Shown piece by piece: positions 9,029 to 18,570 of a stretch of 37,554 nt of DNA. Both the position numbers and the translations under genes were made by a program. Numbering within the stretch: position 1 is the stretch's first letter; every line of letters starts with the position of its first letter. Where the stretch lies: NCBI GenBank assembly GCA_003427395.1, contig BFEA01000943.1, positions 243,229-280,782 of the forward strand, written 5' to 3'. The DNA comes from Chara braunii (Eukaryota > Streptophyta > Charophyceae > Charales > Characeae). The notes under the pieces are model-generated. The model was not told where the DNA came from. It saw only the letters and a list, made by a program, of their open reading frames with translations, and did no database searches.

Positions 9029-10049
9029 CCTCCTACGTCCGGACCGCTACTCCTATCGTGGGAAAATGGGCGTCTATAACATCAATCTCCTCCTCGTCAA
9101 CCTCACTCTCTGGGTCGACCCAGTCTGGCTCCCACAGCTCCTCGTCGTCCTCTCGCTCCCAACCCTCGTCGTCAAACTCGTCCTCGACGCGGTATGGCGC
9201 CTATCCTATGGCCTGGTAGTATTCCGTCAACTGATGCCCGTATATCAGAGGTCGCCCGACGTCCTCACTCCACCAGCTCCCCCAGTCGTCTGAGAAGAGC
9301 CGCCCGATGCAAGTCACGTACTCGGGGCCTGCTCGGAGCTCACGGTCTAGCCAATCCCAAACGCACGAAGGCTGGGGCCACTCGTCGTCTATCGAGCGGA
9401 TCAGCTCTATAAGCTGAACCCTCTCGTCTCCCCAACGAGGCCCACCGGTCGCAAGCGAATAATAGATGTAGTCTAGGTTGGCAGACCTTCTCGCCAGGAT
9501 CTTGAGATCCTGATAGGCCGGGTATGTCTCGACCACTCCACCACTACCTCCAAAGACCCTCTCTACTACGAACGTCGGAACTATCGCCCGCAGGCTCCTA
9601 GCGCTGTACGGGAAAAAGTCGTCCCGTGCTACCACCAGCTCGCCCGTGATATCAAGAGGGGGGCGTCCATGAAATAGGGTCAACGGGTCCCTCGCGTCCT
9701 CCGCTCGGAAAGCAGCTACCTCTTCCCCTAGGTAGCGTAGCGCCCTGCTAACTGCGTCACTCGTCCCTGTCGTCGCGAGGCCCACCACGGCCTCCTTGAC
9801 CACACGCGGTCCCAAATACAAGTAAGCTCTCACTACGCCCACTCCTTGCCCCGGCCGGTGCTCTCTGTACGTCCAAAGCCACACGTCGTCGGACAGGATT
9901 ATGGACCTTCACGCAAACTGGTCGTCAGCGTGTCGAATGTTGCGTCCGGGGATCGTGAGCTCGACCAGTTTCCCCTCTATGAGTTCAGGGGGCTCTAAGT
10001 CCCAGTCAATGGTAGCCCCATAAACCTCTACTTGCACCCGGGGCCACAT
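9029..10049 (-). pseudogene. Element 1 accessory ORF 1, unknown function, acidic C-terminus
   Basis: The proposed start is the ATG at 10049-10047, immediately preceded in frame by a TGA. The frame of about 340 codons is broken by a TGA at 9909-9911 and a TAG at 9201-9203, each one C-to-T step from CGA and CAG. Blocks in order: WDLEPPELIEGKLVELTIPG, DVWLWTYREHRPG, VVGLATTGTS, RAIVPTFVVERVFGG, YYSLATGGPRWGDERVQLIE and SSW-like WGSWWSEDVGRP. After the TAG the same frame gives a very acidic tail (VEDEFDDEGWEREDDEELW, SEVDEEEIDVIDA). It shares block order with ORF 2 and probably arose by tandem duplication. Function unknown. Confidence 0.55.
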
Positions 10050-10360
10050 TCAACTGACGGCTAAAGAGAGCGCAGCAAGCGGAAGGTGTAGATTAATAAC
10101 TGAAAAATTCGCGTCGCTTGAATCACGCCTTCGAGAACAAGCTAGTAGGATCACCTGAAACCAGGTTATCGCAACGTCCCTTTCCCTTCTCCTTCTAGGA
10201 AATTCTTTTATATTTTTCGATTATAAATTATAGAAACTGTATTTACCTAAGACAAATTTTCTTTCTTAGTTTCTATATATTAAGGATTAATACTTATATA
10301 ACCCCGCCGAGTTTGATGCTTTTTTAGGGGTAGAAATAAAATTTTGGGGATTTAACTAAA

Positions 10361-10800
10361 ATTTCGACAGCGTTTCGCCTGCCCCCGTTGGGATGGGGTT
10401 CGGGACTATTGTCCCTAGACAAACGCTACCTACCCAGAACTAAAGCCAAATGAAACAAGAGGAACGTCGCTTAAAGAAACAAATTTCTAACGTATTTATA
10501 ATTCCCTAATCGCTCTCAATATATATATAAAAAAAAGTTAATAATTTAAATTAGGAGATTCTTCGAAATTTCGACAGCACTTTGCCTCCCCCCCCGTCGG
10601 GATAGGGTTTGGCCGAAGCCCTCAAAATACCGACCGTAGATGTTGAACTAAAAAGATTAAGAACTGAAAAAGTATCTCCATCTTTAGTTAATTTCTAAGT
10701 ATTTTCTTTAATTATTTAAGATTTAATTCAATAAAATTCAGCAAATTGCCGAGAAATTTCGGCAGCACTTTGCTTCCCCCCCGTTGGGATGGGGTTAAGC
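10361..10800 (-). repeat. Three diverged copies of a ~190-205-bp leader repeat
   Basis: A conserved core, plus strand ATTTCGACAGCACTTTGC followed by a C-run and GTTGGGATGGGGTT, begins at 10361, 10568 and 10756 (offsets 207 and 188). Each core is followed by about 130 bp of AT-rich, poorly conserved sequence. The C-run is often seven to eight C long, so small length errors are possible. Confidence 0.8.
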
Positions 10801-11066
10801 GAAGTATTTCCCGAATCACCAACTCGAAATAATGTCGACCTCCCCTTTTTTTTTGTGAAATCTTAGATAATTATTTTGATTTTTAATTGATTTTAAATGA
10901 CAAATTATTACTTAAAATAAATTTTCAACTTAGAATTATTTAATAAAACAAAATTCCCAATATTGATTAATTTCAATTTGGTCAACTGGATTTATACAAA
11001 ATTTTCCCATCACCGGTCGGATAGAAAGACTTGTATCCGCCCGGCTACGCACCGCCTTCTCCTAAC

Positions 11067-11120
11067 TTAGGTTAGGGTTTTCCCCAATTAGGGTTTTCCC
11101 CAATTAAGGTTTTAGGGCTT
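11067..11120. repeat. TTAGGGTTTTCCCCAA-like triplet
   Basis: Three imperfect tandem copies of TTAGGGTTTTCCCCAA. The word resembles the plant telomere/telobox motif, but the unit is 16 bp, so it is not a telomere array. Confidence 0.7.
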
Positions 11121-11234
11121 TGCGCACCACCGCACGCCACCACGTGCGGTCCGGGCAAAATACAAGGACCAACTTTGGACCGGGCAGGGTTCACCTAATT
11201 TCACTCCCTTTCTTCGTAATTAAAATAAAAGGAA

Positions 11235-11975
11235 ATTCATGATTTTCGGAATTTTAATTAGAAAAATACAAAAAATTTCATATCTTCTTTTCTAGCCATT
11301 AATGTTTTTCAAAAAATGTCTCAAAAATTTCCCCTCGACGAGAGGTCTAACTTTGCTCCGGTGCGCCTCGCGCAAAAACGCGCGGATCCGAAGATATCGA
11401 AAAAAAACGAATTAAATATTTAAACTCATGATTTTTTGAATTTTTAATTAGAAAATATAAAATATTCCATATCTCTTTTTCTAGCCGTTAGAATTTCTCA
11501 AAAAACGTCTCAAAACGTTTGCCTCGACGAGAGGCCGAACTTTGCTCCCAGCGCGCCTTGCGCAAAAAGGCGCGGATCGGGAGATATCGAAAAAAAACGA
11601 CTTAAATATTTAAACTCATGATTTTTGATATTTTTAATTAAAAAATACAAAATATTCCATATCTCTTTCTCTAGCCGTTAGAATTTCTCAAAAAAACATC
11701 TCAAAACGTTCACCTTCACGAGAGGTCGAACTTTGCTCCCAGCACGCCTCGCGCAAAAACGCGCGGATCGGAAGATATCGAAAAAACACGAATTAAATAT
11801 TTAAACTCATAATTTTTGGGATTTTTAATTAAAAAATACAAAATATTCCATATCTCTTTTTCTAGCCCTTAGAATTTCTCAAAAAACATCTCAAAACGTT
11901 CGCCTCGACGAGAGGTCGAACTTTGCTCCCCGCACGCCTCGCGCAAAAACGCGCGGATCGGGAGATAAGGGAAAA
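11235..11975 (-). repeat. Four tandem copies of a ~190-bp leader repeat with conserved hairpin
   Basis: Units start at 11235, 11424, 11614 and 11805 (offsets 189, 190, 191) with the word ACTCATGATTTTT. Each contains CTAGCCGTTAGAATTTCTC, then CCTCGACGAGAGG, CGAACTTTGCTCC and a GC-rich hairpin CGCGCAAAAACGCGCG. Copy 2 has changes in the hairpin (TGCGC AAAAAG GCGCG) that keep five pairs by using a G-U. CCTCGACGAGAGG is itself a near-palindrome. The repeat lies in the element's leader. Confidence 0.88.
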
Positions 11976-12102
11976 AAAACAAAATGCAGAATTAAAAAAA
12001 AAATAAAAAAATCAACTTATCAACTTTTTTAAAAACTAATTAGTTTCACTTTCGCACCTCCCTAGATTGGGGAAGGCCGTGGCTTTGGGGGTGCTACTCC
12101 CC

Positions 12103-12120
12103 TCCCCGGCAACGGCGCCA
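12103..12120 (-). promoter_or_regulatory. Primer-binding site for tRNA-Asp
   Basis: The plus strand reads TCCCCGGCAACGGCGCCA, the 3' end of plant-type nuclear tRNA-Asp including CCA, as I recall it. On the minus strand this is TGGCGCCGTTGCCGGGGA, the site at which the tRNA primes minus-strand DNA synthesis. It lies 4 nt inside the LTR edge, and its orientation agrees with the minus-strand gag-pol. It fixes the 5' end of the internal region. Confidence 0.9.
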
Positions 12121-12124
12121 TAGT

Positions 12125-12500
12125 TGTTAGGAAACCCGGGGAGGGGCGCCTACCGCTCGCTGAAGCCAAGGGCTACGGCGCCTGTCACTCGCCGCGCCCG
12201 CTTCCGAGGTCCTCAGCGACCAGCAGGCATCGAAGTCGGGGGCGCCCTGTCACGCTCCCTAGGAGCTTCGACCAGCAAGGTGTTCCAACTGTNAATTGGT
12301 ATCGCTCACCAGTACGTTTCAGCAATCAATTAATAATTCAGCCAATTCACACACTAAGGGGTTTCAACAGTCAACCGGTGTCACACAGCAGTGCGTTTCA
12401 ACAGTCAATAGCCACCCCACGCAATGGTGAGTTTTTAGCAGTCAACTGGGAACAGCAACTAGGCCNCCACAGTAAGTTTCACNGTCAACTTTNGATGTGC
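12125..12500 (-). mobile_element. Element 1 5' LTR, inner portion (outer end not located)
   Basis: Starting 4 nt beyond the primer-binding site, the plus strand reads TGTTAGGAAACCCGGGG, so on the minus strand the LTR would end in ...CCTAACA, with the expected CA end. The outer TG end cannot be placed because the partner LTR lies outside the window. The LTR may extend well past 12500, perhaps through the CT-rich tract. Confidence 0.6.
12310..12495. repeat. Degenerate repeats of GTTTCAACAGTCAAC in LTR
   Basis: About five imperfect copies of a motif like CAGTGCGTTTCAACAGTCAA occur near 12310, 12360, 12389, 12426 and 12470, spaced 30-50 bp. Repeated short motifs in an LTR often belong to the promoter region; that role is inferred. 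Four undetermined bases lie in or next to the array. Confidence 0.55.
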
Positions 12501-12529
12501 CACCCCACTTTCTCTTTTTCTCCCTTTCG

Positions 12530-12860
12530 CTGTTCTCGCTCCCTTACTCACGCTGTTCTCTCTCCCTCAGTCTCGCTGCACTCTCTCTNTCACCTTCGNT
12601 GTTCCCTCTCTCTCAGTCTCTCTCTCTCCCTCTCTTTCTCTCTCTCTCTCCCTCTCTTTTTCTCTCTCTCTCTCTCTCTTTCTCCCGTGGTTCTCTGTAG
12701 TTGTTCTCTCAATCTCTCTCTCGCCCGTTGTTCTTTCTATCTCTCTCTTCCCCNCTGTCCTCTCTATCTCTCTCTCTTTCCCTACGCTGTCAGTCTCCCC
12801 ACTCTCTCTCTCTCTCTGTACTCCCTTTCACTCTACTCCCTCTCTCTGGGTTCACAGTCC
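12530..12860. repeat. CT-rich microsatellite tract
   Basis: A long pyrimidine tract on the plus strand dominated by (TC)n with interruptions, densest at 12600-12690 and 12770-12840. Apparent Ser/Leu-rich reading frames here are artefacts of the repeat. Three n bases sit in the tract, as expected for a difficult assembly region. Confidence 0.9.
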
Positions 12861-13230
12861 CAATCCCGTCTCCGCATGCATGCTCTCCCGTTACCCTGGC
12901 CGTACTGAATCGACAGTCCCTCCACTNGGGGGAAAATCCGATCGAACAGCGGACTACCAATCAGAAGCCTGAGGGCCTTCCCAAGGTAAACAAGCCCCCC
13001 TTTTCGGGGATAAAGCTGTTGGGGTGTCGGCTTATTATAGTTACCGAACACGGTCTTTCTACTAGAACGGGCCAATTAAGTGGTGACTTTTACTTTCACT
13101 GACCTCAGGGTATTTGGGGAACAGGCATTTCAATATGTCGCCCTTTTATGAGAAAGTCGACAATAATTTAAACGACCCCCCCCTTTTTGTGTGTGTATTA
13201 GAATACCGGCTCCGAGTGATCCTGAAGACT
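12861..13230. other. No recognisable feature
   Basis: Mixed composition sequence, possibly still inside the LTR of element 1. I see no ORF, RNA gene or repeat that can be supported. Confidence 0.5.
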
Positions 13231-13232
13231 GT

Positions 13233-13660
13233 TTTGATNGTCATTCATCCTTAAAAGCAACAGACTCGTAATCTGGAGAGTCTCTCTCATAAATAATTTA
13301 ATTAACAAAGAGTTTTTTTGTCCAGTCAGCCGACACAAGAATTCTAGTGGATTGCCCGTGGTTGATTGTCGATCATCGGAAAGGGGACAGCAGATGCATA
13401 GTCTGCAGAGATCTCTCAAAAATTTGAGTAAATTAATACTCGAAAGTACTCTAGTCTCAATATACTAGCCTGGATTGATTGCAGATCATCAAAGTAAGGC
13501 GCAAGATGGAATCGCAGGAATGTTTTTCGCAGAACTGATTAATTTAACACTCGATGCTAGAGTCTCAGTAGACGGCCTCGATTCATTATTGCTCATCAGC
13601 GAAAAGCCCAAGATGCATTGCCTGAAATGTTGTCTCAATGATAATTAAATTCATAAAGTC
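13233..13660. repeat. Degenerate ~107-129-bp tandem repeats
   Basis: A motif like TTGATTGTCGATCATC recurs at about 13362, 13475 and 13582, with a weaker copy at 13233. Each is followed by CAAGATG(C/G)-type sequence and an AATTTAA-rich segment. The copies are strongly diverged, so the array is old. Sequence to 13878 has no clear feature. Confidence 0.55.
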
Positions 13661-13878
13661 TTTCTCACCCGGTCATTCGGCGTGTCACAGCCCTTCCTTC
13701 TACTCTCTTTCTCTGTATCCCTCACTCACTCCTGACCCATGTTCCTTACTCCCCGCGAACTCATTTTTCCCACTCGAACTTTGTGGGCCCACATCCATTC
13801 GCGAGCCAACATACCCGATCGCGTCAGTTACTCTTTTGAACAGGAGCAGTGATTACCTTCCTTTCTTGTAGACAACCA

Positions 13879-13998
13879 GTGTCATGAGTCTACCTCTGTC
13901 GTTAGTGGCTGGCTCGCCTGCTGGAGTTACTGCTGGTTGTGTCATGAGCCTACCTCTGTTGTTAGTGACTGGCTCGCCTGTTAGAGTTCCTGCTGATT
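13879..13998. repeat. Two-copy 60-bp tandem duplication
   Basis: Two adjacent copies with an exact 60-bp offset. They share TGTCATGAG(T/C)CTACCTCTGT and CTGGCTCGCCTG and differ at a handful of positions, mostly transitions. Confidence 0.9.
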
Positions 13999-14954
13999 CT
14001 ACCGTTTATCAGTAAAAGCTAACCCTGCACTCAATCGGTCCCGGTCAGAATAGCTGGCACAGTATCCGGTCATGCAGCTCTCATCCGGTACAATCCTTCG
14101 TGCACTGCTCACACTATACGCACCGTTCTTCCTTGGTGGCTGCTCCCAGTAGCGGGGATTCCATGTTACTCAGCCGATTGCAACAGGTCTGCCGCGTCTC
14201 AGTCCGAACCACGATCGCAGCGTCCACTTTCGCCTGGGACCACACTCTCTTCTCTCTCCCTGGGATGGCTTCGAAGCCCCACTACCTTCCGCAACGCGCA
14301 CCATCTGTCCCACCGCTCAAGCGGGCTTCTCGCCCGATTGCTCTTGAGCAGCGCAGCGTTCTGCCTCTCCATGCACGAGGCCTATCTCGTGTTTTTCCTC
14401 CTCTCTTTGTTGACTTTCATAACCGCTTCCCCACCGCAGTGGCGGGGGCGGGGGACACTTTGCACGTCTTTCCCAATCCCTGTCTGTCCACTGTCCCAGC
14501 CTGCATACCGCGCTGGGCACACCGTGCACACTCCCCCTGCTCTCTAGTGCCCTTTCCCTTTATGGTTTTCCCGCACAGCTGAACGTGGTCTTTCCCCCTC
14601 CCAGGTCCAATCCGTAGGCCTTAGTAGGCTGAAGATAAAAGTAGGGTCAGGCCCAGCGCTGGTCCAATGGAACCCATATACAGTCTCAGCGGGACCTGCA
14701 ACTGAAACCTGTTGTAAAAAGAAAGCCAGATACTTCCGTATGGCAGGTACTCATACCAAACCTGTCACTTTTGCGCTCCAAAGCCAACCACGGTACTTAA
14801 AAGCAATTGTATTATATCAGTTACCAACACAAAAGCCGAACCGCGGTGCAGCTGTTGCTCCCAACACCCAGTTACCATGCTTGTTCCATATCTGTCCCGG
14901 ATCAGAGTGTCGGGCCTAACCAGAAATAGCCATTTGACAATTTTGAGTTGTCAA
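13999..14954. other. No supported gene
   Basis: Pyrimidine-rich at 14090-14600, then mixed sequence. A 160-codon open frame (14100-14582) has biased, low-complexity composition and no recognisable domain, so I do not call it. Confidence 0.5.
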
Positions 14955-15178
14955 CACCGAACTGAGAATAAATCACCGCGAATCTGAAAGTGGTGTAGTG
15001 ATGTGTATCATACCGATGCTGGATATCGTAGAAAACTGAAAAACCAGGGTAGTACCGAACCTATTCCGGACCTGAAGCAAACTGTCGCCAAGGTACCAAA
15101 CCTGGAAAAACTGTCGTAGTGGCCCCGGTCCTGAGAATAAATCACCGCAGCTGTCCCGAACCTGAAAATAAGTCACCT
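14955..15178. repeat. Degenerate short repeats CCGAACCTGAGAATAAATCACCG
   Basis: Imperfect copies of a 17-23-nt motif, seen as CTGAGAATAAATCACCG at 14962 and 15131, CCTGAAAATAAGTCACC at 15161 and a partial ACCTGGAAAAACTGTCG near 15098. They are mixed with ACCGAACC and ACTGTCG words. The 110-codon minus-strand frame over this region reflects the repeat. Confidence 0.5.
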
Positions 15179-17060
15179 TAGTGAAACAGCTGTCACCGGG
15201 TCTATACCGTACTTGAAGCACGTCAGACACCGTAGGACGTAGCCTCTCCGTAACAACCCTCGTATCCGTACCGAACCAAACACCATAGTCGACCCAAGGC
15301 AGCACCTGTCCATGCGACCCCCGCTCTCAGAACATCCCAACTGCGATAATGTTAGTATTAAAGCAAACCAGCGAAAACGACGCAGGGAGCCTCGGCCATC
15401 GGCAATAATAAAATCCGAGGAAAATGCTCAATCGGGGGTCAGGGCTGATGGCGGGTAATGAAGGCGAAATTAGCCCAATCTCCCAATAGTTATGGGTTCC
15501 CGTCCCTTTTATCGTTTTTAATCATTCTCCCTTTTCCTTAATTCTGTTGTCGGAAATAGTAAATGAATTGTAAGTTCCATAAAATTCAATCCCGGGAAAG
15601 TTTAAATAAATTACCAAATTCCTTGTTTCTCTTTTATGATTTTTTATCTTTTTCTATGTTTTTAATTTAATTGTCAGGAAAATAAAATAACAACGATATT
15701 CCCCCTAAAATTAAATGCTGTGAAAAAATAAAGAAATTAGGGGCTATTATGTTTTTCCCTTCTCCCCTACTGGTCTTAACCCCTCTTCTCATTTTTAATT
15801 ACGGTACTAAAATAGACAAAAAATTGAGGCCGTATTTCGCCCCGGCCGTATGCCGCAAAAATGTTGCGGCGAGGTCAACTCCCTTGATGCCTCTTAGCGG
15901 CAGGTCAATCCGCGTCTAACCCTCTGAACGGTCGAAAATGACAGTCTCTAGACATGCCGAGTCCGGTCAACCATCTCGCCATCTCTGAGGGTTACTCATA
16001 AAGTTCAGTGCGCCCAAAATCAGGGGTGCCCTGGGTTCCCCTACTTTTTGGCTGCCTGGTCATACGAGACTACCATCAAAACACAGATTCATACCTAAGC
16101 CTAACTCCCAAAACTGCGGTTCTTAGGCGGCGCACTGCTAGTGGCCGCCTGACAACGCGCCCAATCCCGCTACTGCGCGCGTTGCTTCCCCCACTCCCAA
16201 TCCCACCCCCTGCCAACACCGACGCCTTCCTGCCCCACTCCGACTCTGACTCCGCCGGGATCGCGCTCAATGGCGATCACGAGTTCCCCCCCTTCTCACT
16301 CCCGCGCATTTCCCCCCGCGCACCACCATCTTTCCCTCGGCAACCCGCTTCTCTCCCCGCTCGACTTCGACCCTCCCGAGCTCCTTCCTCCCCCGCTCCT
16401 TCTGCGTCTCCCTCTACTGCGTTCCACTTGCCCCCCCCCCCCTACCCCTCCCAATTCTCCCGCGCACGTACACAGCTAGAGCTGGTGGGAGAGGCACATC
16501 TGTTGGAAGATAACGCAGGTGTCCCAGTACGAATACAAACTGTGAGAACGCGGGCTATCGATCCTCTAGCGTCTAGGACTTCAAGCTAGAGGTGTCAGAA
16601 AAGTTACCACACAGGTAACTGGTCCGTGGCAGTCATCATCATCATCATCATCAGCGTCGCTGCAGACATCGCCAATATCAACGCAACCACAGTTTTGGTT
16701 CGTCATCATCTGCCCGCGCTTTGATTCGGCGACCTCGTCGTTCCACCGGGTAACGATCGAGAAGACCCTTTAGGGGTTGATTGAAGACCTTCATCAATTA
16801 GGAGGAAGGACCTTGATTGCTCCCGGCCGACCGGGAGCACGGTATTGTCCATCTTTCTCCTTTACTAATCCTCTACCATTCCTTCCCCGATCTCTCTCAA
16901 AGATCCCATCTTTTTCCTCTTCTTCTATCTCCTCTCCAACCCCGCTTCTCTTCTCCGCCCTCCCACCCAATTGGTCGCATCATCCAAATATTCTACTACG
17001 TGTGATACGTATCTTCCTTCTTTGTGCTTACCTGACAATGTCGTCCTTTCTGCCGTTCAG
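15179..17060. other. Intergenic/LTR-like sequence, no supported gene
   Basis: AT-rich from 15340 to 15860, then GC-rich and Pro-codon-rich at 16100-16470. A 193-codon frame at 16008-16589 is Pro/Ser-rich without a domain and is not called. A short (ATC)n microsatellite lies at 16635-16657. A 9-bp stem with a 4-nt loop, TGCTCCCGG CCGA CCGGGAGCA, lies at 16818-16839. Part of this stretch may be the 5' LTR of element 2, but I found no matching downstream copy. Confidence 0.45.
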
Positions 17061-17890
17061 AATTTCAATATAATTTGATAGGATTAATCTTCACCTTCTT
17101 TTCCACCAACGCCGTGGACGGAATTAATTTCGGCACGCTTATTCAAAAGTTCTGCGAATTTCTTAATTTTTTCACTTCCTTTTTTTTATTTAATTTCAAA
17201 AATTCAATTCCATTTCAAAAATTCATGAAATACATTTCGAAATTTACTAAATTTAATTCTTATGAAGTCAAATCAATTTTATTGCCTCCTCCCCCGTAAC
17301 ATTACGAAATTCTGCAATTCTTTTGAAATTTCTTTTGAATGCCTTTGAAATTTCTTTGAAATTCATTTTAATCTTGAAACAAGTCAAGAAATTTTATTCA
17401 TTTGATCTAGACAATCCTGGAATATCTCTCAACTTACTTCATGCAGCTCTCACTAATTCGTTCTTAAATTTCATCGTAAATTCTTACTTTAGGAACTCAT
17501 TTTCTACTTTTATTTCAAATTGCCTTTTAAATTCTTTTAGTTCCGAAAATACGTTGAGGAATTATCCATTTTATTTCAAAATTTTCCTATCAGCGCATCT
17601 CTCCATCTTTCATCATTTCCTCAAACTTTCAAAAAATTTTACGATCATTTTTGAAATGTTTTGAATTTTGCTTAAATTTCTCCTAAATTCCAAAATTACG
17701 TCAAAATATTTTTGAAATTTTATTTTAAATTCGTGATTGCTTTAGGCATGCTCCCGTCTAGACCCCAGACTATCCTCTGAATTTTTCCTCTCATTGGCTT
17801 CCTCGAATTGGAAATTTTTCTCTTTTTCCCTCAATCTGACTTTGAATTTCCTTGATTTAATTTTGGAACTTCGTCAGACCTCATTTATAC
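17061..17890. other. AT-rich spacer with GAAATTTC/TTTGAAATT words
   Basis: Strongly AT-rich with many recurrences of AAATTC, TTGAAATT and TTTTGAAATTTC, without a fixed period. No ORF or RNA gene is supported. It lies between the presumed LTR region and gag of element 2 and may be untranslated leader. Confidence 0.55.
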
Positions 17891-18090
17891 TCGCTCTCCT
17901 ATCGCAGTTCCTTACTCCTCTTTCTGTGTACCAACCTCCCTCCCCGTGACACCCATCAGCGCGCACTCCAAAATCGCGCCCGGGACGCTCGCGCCGCAGA
18001 ACGACTCGCTTGCTTTGACGGCCCGATTGCTGCCACTGAGCGCCCCCCCCCCCTAGTTCTCCCCCCTCACCTTCCCCATCCCTTGACCAC

Positions 18091-18310
18091 ATGCAGACTA
18101 CCGAATTTGCGAGGCCCTCCCGCTCCACCAGCGAAGGACTTGCGTTCCTAGCTCACGAGCCTACATCCGACTCAATGCCCACCCCTCTGGCAACCAGTTC
18201 GGGCCCCACCACCCAGTCAGACCCGGTACTGGCCCTCCTCCAGCAGATGCAGGCCAAAATCACGGCCCTCCATACCGACCTTTCATCCCTGTCGGACCGT
18301 GTGTCACATT
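18091..18310 (+). pseudogene. Element 2 gag N-terminus
   Basis: An ATG-started frame that runs into the assembly gap. It begins with a Ser/Thr/Pro-rich segment followed by a predicted amphipathic helix (LALLQQMQAKITALHTDLSS, then LSDRVSH), a coiled-coil-like stretch often seen before the gag core. The frame downstream of the gap differs, but the gap size may be only an estimate, so this need not be a true frameshift. Confidence 0.6.
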
Positions 18311-18570
18311 NNNNNNNNNNNNNNNNNNNNNNNNNNNNNNNNNNNNNNNNNNNNNNNNNNNNNNNNNNNNNNNNNNNNNNNNNNNNNNNNNNNNNNNNNN
18401 NNNNNNNNNNNNNNNNNNNNNNNNNNNNNNNNNNNNNNNNNNNNNNNNNNNNNNNNNNNNNNNNNNNNNNNNNNNNNNNNNNNNNNNNNNNNNNNNNNNN
18501 NNNNNNNNNNNNNNNNNNNNNNNNNNNNNNNNNNNNNNNNNNNNNNNNNNNNNNNNNNNNNNNNNNNNNN
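18311..18570. other. Assembly gap (260 N)
   Basis: A run of 260 undetermined bases inside gag of element 2. It directly abuts a 180-bp tandem duplication, which probably caused the assembly break. Confidence 0.99.

Larger units (their letters stand above)
10050..12102 (-). other. Element 1 AT-rich untranslated leader
   Basis: About 2 kb between the primer-binding site and accessory ORF 1 with no ORF. It is AT-rich with long A/T runs and carries two unrelated tandem repeat families (10361-10800 and 11235-11975) plus a TTAGGGTTTT-like triplet. Long repetitive leaders are usual in giant plant Ty3 elements. Packaging or transcription signals may lie here, but none can be named from sequence alone. 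Confidence 0.65.
1..12124 (-). mobile_element. Element 1: large Ty3-type LTR retrotransposon, internal region, decayed
   Basis: Read on the minus strand, the order is primer-binding site, long leader, two unknown ORFs, gag, zinc knuckle, protease-like region, RT, RNase H, zinc finger plus integrase core, GPY motif, and a basic tail that runs off the left edge. Integrase downstream of RNase H is the Ty3/gypsy order. The internal region exceeds 12 kb, long for the superfamily. The extra length lies between the primer site and gag, as in plant Tat/Ogre-type elements, which carry an unknown ORF there. The 3' LTR is outside the window. Frameshifts and in-frame stops in most domains show that this copy cannot make its full polyprotein. 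Confidence 0.9.

Noticed and set aside
11067-11120. Interstitial telomere repeat
   Set aside because: Only three copies, unit 16 bp, not TTTAGGG repeats.
12378-13102. Open frames rich in Ser and Leu over the CT-rich tract
   Set aside because: They exist because (TC)n has no stop codons; no domain, and similar frames appear in several phases.
16008-16589. 193-codon Pro/Ser-rich frame
   Set aside because: Composition reflects C-rich DNA; overlapping frames are equally open and no domain is visible.
16818-16839. Rho-independent-type terminator
   Set aside because: A good hairpin, but not followed by a T-run and not in a bacterial context; recorded only as a palindrome.
14000-18090. 5' LTR of element 2 paired with 24.5-26.8 kb
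   Set aside because: I compared the two flanks by eye and found no convincing direct repeat; a computed self-alignment could still reveal a diverged pair.
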